A stretch of DNA of 64,000 nucleotides from Siphonodentalium dalli (Eukaryota > Mollusca > Scaphopoda > Gadilida > Siphonodentaliidae), in contig CP136062.1 of NCBI GenBank assembly GCA_032622095.1, positions 135,138,960 through 135,202,959 of the forward strand. The letters run 5' to 3'. The notes below the pieces were generated by a model. It had not been told where the DNA came from. It ran no database searches and worked only from the letters and a program-made list of their open reading frames with translations. A program made the translations under genes and the position numbers. Below are positions 57,341-64,000 of this stretch, one piece after another (position 1 is the stretch's first letter; each line of letters opens with the position of its first letter).

Positions 57341-60300
57341 TTGAAATGCAGTTTTTCTGAACAGTCTTCCTTGATTAAAGTGATGTGAAACACTCCGGCA
57401 GACAACGGGCAGAGTGATCAAATAGAAATTAAGAATAATCTTTCTCAAAGTAGTTATTTGTTACGAATAGTAATCCAAATGGATGATACACAACGTCATT
57501 CTTATATATTAGTTAAATGCAATGACTCTCGATGCCATCGAGTCGATGGCGAAATCATTTTTGTTTAATTATAGCCGATAGTTGCGCCCCGAATCGAGAT
57601 GTAAATATTTACAATTTGGAGTAGTTCAGACGATGTTCTCTATGAAGTGGTGTGGTAGATTATTTTGGAAATTTTCAGTGATGTTAGTAGAATGATAACA
57701 TTCCCCAGGTTGGCAAAGTGCCTGAGCACTAACTTATCAATTTCTCGCACCCGAAAAAGTCCATAACAAGTCCATAATATGTCTTTAAGCATATATATAA
57801 ATCTCCGAAAACCAAAATTCTAAAGCATTAAACGATTTCTTGAAATACAGTTTTTCTGAACAGTCTTCCTTGATTAAAGTGATGTGAAACACTCCGGCAG
57901 ACACCGGGCAGAGTGATCAAATAGAAATTAAGAATAATCTTTCTCAAAGTAGTTATTCGTTACGAATATTAATCCAAATGGATGATACACAACGTCATTC
58001 TTATATATTAGTTAAATGCAATGACTCTCGATGGCGAAATCATTTTTGTTTAATTATAGCCGATAGTTGCGCCCCGAATCGAGATGTAAATATTTACAAT
58101 TTGGAGTAGTTCAGACGATGTTCTCTATGAAGTGGTGTGGTAGATTATTTTGGAAATTTTCAGTGATGTTAGTAGAATGATAACATTCCCCAGGTTGGCA
58201 AAGTGCCTGAGCACTAACTTATCAATTTCTCGCACCCGAAAAAGTCCATAACAAGTCCATAATATGTCTTTAAGCATATATATATATATCTCCGAAAACC
58301 AAAATTCTAAAGCATTAAACGATTTCTTGAAATACAGTTTTTCTGAACAGTCTTCCTTGATTAAAGTGATGTGAAACACTCCGGCAGACACCGGGCAGAG
58401 TGATCAAATAGAAATTAAGAATAATCTTTCTCAAAGTAGTTATTCGTTACGAATATTAATCCAAATGGATGATACACAACGTCATTCTTACATATTAGTT
58501 AAATGCAATGACTCTCGATGGCGAAATCATTTTTGTTTAATTATAGCCGATAGTTGCGCCCCGAATCGAGATGTAAATATTTACAATTTGGAGTAGTTCA
58601 GACGATGTTCTCTATGAAGTGGGGTGGTAGATTATTTTGGAAATTTTCAGTGATGTTAGTAGAATGATAACATTCCCCAGGTTGGCAAAGTGCCTGAGCA
58701 CTAACTTATCAATTTCTCGCACCCGAAAAAGTCCATAACAAGTCCATAATATGTCTTTAAGCATATATATAAATCTCCGAAAACCAAAATTCTAAAGCAT
58801 TAAACGATTTCTTGAAATACAGTTTTTCTGAACAGTCTTCCTTGATTAAAGTGATGTGAAACACTCCGGCAGACACCGGGCAGAGTGATCAAATAGAAAT
58901 TAAGAATAATCTTTCTCAAAGTAGTTATTCGTTACGAATATTAATCCAAATGGATGATACACAACGTCATTCTTATATATTAGTTAAATGCAATGACTCT
59001 CGATGGCGAAATCATTTTTGTTTAATTATAGCCGATAGTTGCGCCCCGAATCGAGATGTAAATATTTACAATTTGGAGTAGTTCAGACGATGTTCTCTAT
59101 GAAGTGGTGTGGTAGATTATTTTGGAAATTTTCAGTGATGTTAGTAGAATGATAACATTCCCCAGGTTGGCAAAGTGCCTGAGCACTAACTTATCAATTT
59201 CTCGCACCCGAAAAAGTCCATAACAAGTCCATAATATGTCTTTAAGCATATATATAAATCTCCGAAAACCAAAATACTAAAGCATTAAACGATTTCTTGA
59301 AATACAGTTTTTCTGAACAGTCTTCCTTGATTAAAGTGATGTGAAACACTCCGGCAGACACCGGGCAGAGTGATCAAATAGAAATTAAGAATAATCTTTC
59401 TCAAAGTAGTTATTCGTTACGAATATTAATCCAAATGGATGATACACAACGTCATTCTTATATATTAGTTAAATGCAATGACTCTCGATGGCGAAATCAT
59501 TTTTGTTTAATTATAGCCGATAGTTGCGCCCCGAATCGAGATGTAAATATTTACAATTTGGAGTAGTTCAGACGATGTTCTCTATGAAGTGGTGTGGTAG
59601 ATTATTTTGGAAATTTTCAGTGATGTTAGTAGAATGATAACATTCCCCAGGTTGGCAAAGTGCCTGAGCACTAACTTATCAATTTCTCGCACCCGAAAAA
59701 GTCCATAACAAGTCCATAATATGTCTTTAAGCATATATATAAATCTCCGAAAACCAAAATTCTAAAGCATTAAACGATTTCTTGAAATACAGTTTTTCTG
59801 AACAGTCTTCCTTGATTAAAGTGATGTGAAACACTCCGGCAGACACCGGGCAGAGTGATCAAATAGAAATTAAGAATAATCTTTCTCAAAGTAGTTATTC
59901 GTTACGAATATTAATCCAAATGGATGATACACAACGTCATTCTTATATATTAGTTAAATGCAATGACTCTCGATGGCGAAATCATTTATGTTTAATTATA
60001 GCCGATAGTCGCGCCCCGAATCGAGATGTAAATATTTACAATTTGGAGTAGTTCAGACGATGTTCTCTATGAAGTGGTGTGGCAGATTTTTTGGGAAATT
60101 TTCAGTGATGTTAGTAGAATGATAAAATTCCCCAGGTTGGCAAAGTGCCTGAGCACTAACTTATCAATTTCTCGCACCCGAAAAAGTCCATAACAAGTCC
60201 ATAATATGTCTTTAAGCATATATATAAATCTCCGAAAACCAAAATTCTAAAGCATTAAACGATTTCTTGAAATACAGTTTTTCTGAACAGTCTTCCTTGA

Positions 60301-60722
60301 TTAAAGTGATGTGAAACACTCCGGCAGACACCGGGCAGAGTGATCAAATAGAAATTAAGAATAATCTTTCTCAAAGTAGTTATTCGTTACGAATATTAAT
60401 CCAAATGGATGATACACAACGTCATTCTTATATATTAGTTAAATGCAATGACTCTCGATGGCGAAATCATTTTTGTTTAATTATAGCCGATAGTTGCGCC
60501 CCGAATCGAGATGTAAATATTTACAATTTGGAGTAGTTCAGACGATGTTCTCTATGAAGTGGTGTGGCAGATTTTTGTGGAAAATTTCAGTGATTTGGCA
60601 AAGTCCCTGAGCACTAACTTATCAATTTCTCGCACCTGAAAAAGTCCATAACAAGTCCATAATATGTCTTTAAGCATATATATAAATCTCCGAAAAACAA
60701 AAATTATAAAGCATTAAACGAT
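57341..60722. repeat. Satellite-like tandem array, seven units, period 485 bp
   Basis: TTGAAATACAG or its variant begins units at 57341, 57840, 58327, 58812, 59297, 59782 and 60267. Steps are 499, 487, then 485 four times. The first step is longer by a 14 bp internal duplication (CCATCGAGTCGATG) and the second by one extra AT. Inner units differ by only a few bases; the last unit is the most diverged and carries a deletion after GAAAATTTCAGTGAT. The 5' border reads into unique sequence with a different continuation (GATCTTGAAATGCAG). The minus-strand ORFs do not extend across units. Confidence 0.97.
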
Positions 60723-62509
60723 TTGCTATATTTCCAAGGCATATATTTCATCTGATTTAGCGAGAATCCATATATACTTTTTCACGAGAATCCAGGGTAA
60801 TTTGCGAGAATATTTACGAGAATCTAGATTTGGATTTTCGCCGAAATATAAGCCCTGATTTCACTCTGAAGTGTGCCTAAATGGCATAAATTGTACCGTG
60901 GTTCCCATGTTCGCCAAAGTGGCATAAATTTATTTCAGGATAATACTAATTTTAGGCATTCATTTATATCACTGATATCAGGACAATAAATAGCCATTTC
61001 CATTGCATGGAACAAAGAGCGTTATTGTTTATTGGTGTTGTTTTTGGAAGTGGTGGTAGTTAAATTTTATACATTTCGACCCCCAATAAGTATTTCCGAA
61101 CAAATGAATTATTAACAAGCGTGACATGACATCATTGACGTGGATAATTAACACCGATCTACAAGCAATTAAAGTCTTAAAATGAGCTAAAATTTTACAT
61201 TTTCTTTAAAAAATTTACATTTTTATCTCTCGCGACATAATTGTCACCAATAAAAACAAATTTGATTCATCGTGGAAGTTAGTCGGTGACTATAAATAAT
61301 GTCACCATTCAACTGAATGTTGTTGAGCATATTTCAACCAATTTTGGAAGTTTAAATGAATATTTTCTTCACACGCAAAGTAAAATTGACAAATTTCAGG
61401 ATTTTAGCCTGCTTCGTTGGGACCAAAATTTGTTGTGCACACTCAAGAAACGTCTACCGACACTCGCTATGTCAAATTATGCCATGACCATGCTATAAAC
61501 TAGCTTGAAATTGGCAAAACAATGAATTTTTTTTTGGTTGAAAAAATTTACATAGAGAACGATTATTTTTCGATAAAAACGAAAATAATGCGAATTTCAG
61601 CACTCGTCAGAATGGTGCAGAATAACATACGAGTCTTCTTATATGCGAAAATTTGACCTCATTCGATAAATTAGTCTCGTAATTAAGGATATGGAATTCC
61701 GTCGCACTGTAGTGTTACTGTACATGGCCGACGAAATTTTGAAATGTAAACACGCATCAAACACGCATCAAATTTACCTTTTGTGAGAATAACAAAAGCG
61801 CAACCTTGATCAAAGTAATACAATACACAACAACACATAGAATAAAACTGATATAAACACGGTATAAGTGAGAATAAGACGCGTATTCAGACGTGCAATT
61901 TGACAACATTTCTTCGCTATAAATATATCTGACCCAGATGCAGCTGTTTTGCGCACGTCACTTTCCATATTTGGAATTTCCATATATGGGACCTGAATAC
62001 CGATCAATCCATTGCAAACAAATTACCACGCAATTATCTTAGCATAAAAATATATTGTAATTTATACAACTACGATCCTGGTAACCCTGATAACTAATAC
62101 AATATACCGGCCAATTCATTTTAAGATCGTTATTTCACTTTGCTTTAGGCATAAATACACTCTTGAACGCACATAAACGACCCATTGGCGTTAAATTAAA
62201 TATACTCGGTATTTATTAATATTAGTTTTTTATTGCTCAGTTTTGAGTTTGACCCTTGACACCTGTCAATATATTTGGGCTGAATTCATATGATGCGGTA
62301 TTATTCCTCGAAATAAACAACAAAGCAGTCGTTACTTCGAAATGTCGTTTGGGCTAACATTTACACAAATCCTTCGCGTGTTCTCCTCAATTGGCACGCA
62401 TGTTCTGAGCCGACACACAGGTTATCCCAGAAACTCCTGTGAAATAAACAGCCAAGGTTTGGCTGAAATAATACCTTTAAATATTCGCTGAATTTATCAA
62501 AAACAGATC
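60723..62509. other. No gene seen
   Basis: A few GCGAGAAT repeats near 60760-60840. ORFs at 61286-61498 and 61810-62007 have no recognisable domain. Confidence 0.5.
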
Positions 62510-62720
62510 ACAAACGGCAGACCTTCAACTGCACAGTTATCGAGAAGAGATTCTAGGTTGTTGATGTACATGTACATATAACAGAGGAAAGGGAAATTGT
62601 ACTCCTTGTCTTACCCCATATTGCAAGCAAAATAATCTGACCTTAAGCACCCGTGAACAACACATGCAAGACTTAATATAGTCGTACATGCTACGTAATA
62701 TGACCATACGTATACGCTGG
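62510..62720 (-). mobile_element. Small LINE RT fragment, same family as 5220-7757
   Basis: Minus strand: RSMYDYIKSC, LFCLQYGVRQGVQ and, after a frameshift, MYINNLESLLDNCAVEGLP (compare IFLNDLEEFLNDCCIEGLP in the first copy). Confidence 0.75.
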
Positions 62721-62784
62721 CGTAAATAACGAACCACAGCTGAACCACAAGCATTAGCTATGATATATCCGTTAAGTACGTTCC

Positions 62785-63060
62785 CGTGGTCATTTGCCAC
62801 ATTTTCTAAAACAAATGCGGACCGAGCGCAGGGTCGAGTCATATTCGGACCACTTTTTCAAACTCGACCCAAAACTTTTCGGACCAAAATGTTTCGCCCA
62901 GCTGGCCACTTGCGAATTTGGGGTCATTTGCAATATTTTCCGGAAAAAATCGGACCGAGCACAGGTTCGAGACTTTTTCGGAGCACTTTTTTCAAACTCG
63001 GCACAGAAAAAACATTTCTGGCCCAAAATTTTGCCACCATTTCCAATATTTTGAGAATAA
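62785..63060. repeat. Two-copy tandem repeat, about 140 bp
   Basis: Shared blocks: GGTCATTTGC, CGGACCGAGC(G/A)CAGG and CACTTTTT(T)CAAACTCG. Overlapping ORFs on both strands are artefacts. Confidence 0.75.
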
Positions 63061-63888
63061 GGAATAAGGTATAAAGAATAATTAACGGAATTCACGTTGC
63101 TTATATCTGTGGCTTTTTTAATCTTATAAAAATTACTTGATAGATGCGTATTGCCATAAAATAAGATTCACTTAGGCCTTATATGATAATGATTAATTTC
63201 ACTCCAGACATGCACAATGGTTCACCGAAAGAGTGGGTCCTATAGCTAGCAATTTCGTGTATAAATTCGGTCAATCATGCATACATCAGGGCATGTGAGA
63301 AATCAGAGATTCACAATGCAAACAGACTACGAGCTCACCACCTCAGACCTAAAACTTAAAATCTAAACAATTACTTTTAAAAGCCGTTCCTTTTGTACAA
63401 ATTATTATAGAATATAAACCCCCAACATCAAACTGAAAGTATTCAAAAGTCAATGTTGGTTGTTGTGGAGAGGGGAGTATTTTACTGAAATTAACCATTA
63501 TATTATTGACGATGTATGCGCAATCCCATTGAGATGTGTACGAAGAAGCTTGTCGATTTCATCATGTTCATTTCATAAAATGTCATCATGTCGATTTCAA
63601 CGAAACTCGAACAACGTCATCATATAGCTTTCATCATCCACCGAATTGGCGATAACCTGAATGTATCTTCTGCTTTGTTCATAAGTATGTGTTCCTTGTC
63701 GATTCATAAAAATAGAATGATATTAAAGGATTATCAGTTTCACGTATGTATACTATCTAACCTTAATGTAATTTAAACGCGATATAATAACGTTTGCATA
63801 CATGAATTCGATAGTAACTCCCCTCATTTTGTAACGCCGGCAATTGAAAGACACACACGTTTATTTCCGATTACGACATTAAAGGTAC
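63061..63888. other. No gene seen
   Basis: Short ORFs without recognisable domains. Confidence 0.5.
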
Positions 63889-64000
63889 GATTGGCATTGG
63901 CGGTGGGTATCCTGTGAAAATATTTCCACCCGTCAAAACCGCCACAAACAGAAAGAACATCAAAATGTAGAGACTTTGTCCGTATATAAATAAGAAATAT
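63889..64000. mobile_element. TTAA-bounded MITE, family 1, copy d, cut by the window end
   Basis: Starts TTAAAGGTACGATTGGCATT and continues with ACCCGTCAAAACCGCCACAA and ACAGAAAGAAC, as in copy a. Confidence 0.75.

Noticed and set aside
57341-60722. Resemblance to a CRISPR or to a repeated gene array
   Set aside because: Whole 485 bp units are repeated with no unique spacers, the host is a eukaryote, and no ORF spans or recurs with recognisable coding features.

Overview
The window is eukaryotic, AT-rich, intron-containing DNA. It comes from an invertebrate animal, most likely a mollusc or a related lophotrochozoan. The pointers are non-LTR retrotransposons of several kinds, many small inverted-repeat elements (MITEs), and Helitron-like non-autonomous elements with internal tandem cores that resemble the 'pearl' class described in bivalves. 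The organism call is inference; no mitochondrial or rRNA marker is present. Most long ORFs are shadows of repeats, and the two real host genes are spliced and had to be assembled exon by exon.

Layout. 1-7.8 kb holds a decayed Tx1/L1-like LINE and a 2.5 kb minus-strand LINE (endonuclease, reverse transcriptase, C-terminal Cys/His motif) whose 3' end runs into a long GAT/GAC-rich simple repeat. A partner LINE copy at 54.6-55.5 kb ends in the same kind of repeat. 11.1-14.5 kb and 31.6-35.1 kb are the two arms of a large inverted duplication. A third, partial copy lies at 42.0-43.6 kb. Each copy carries the same short exon encoding a basic N-terminus and one membrane anchor.

Between the arms, on the minus strand, lies an intact-looking eight-exon gene (30981 down to 17882). 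Its promoter has a GTCACGTGAC E-box and a YY1-like site, all exon phases agree, and the product is a 162-residue protein that I do not recognise. It ends in a basic, nuclear-localisation-like tail. Two of its small exons come from a tandem duplication. Its introns are packed with Helitron-like elements, MITEs and tandem repeats.

35.2-41.9 kb holds a Helitron-like element with about seven core repeats rich in AGGTCA half-sites, a decayed copy of a protein family common in bivalve and cnidarian genomes, and a CR1-like RT fragment. 43.9-51.4 kb is a minus-strand SLC16-like (monocarboxylate transporter family) gene with four identified exons; its first exon was not found. Its most upstream identified exon is followed by three partial tandem copies that repeat the splice acceptor. 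57.3-60.7 kb is a seven-copy tandem array with a 485 bp period. The rest is intergenic or repeat-derived.
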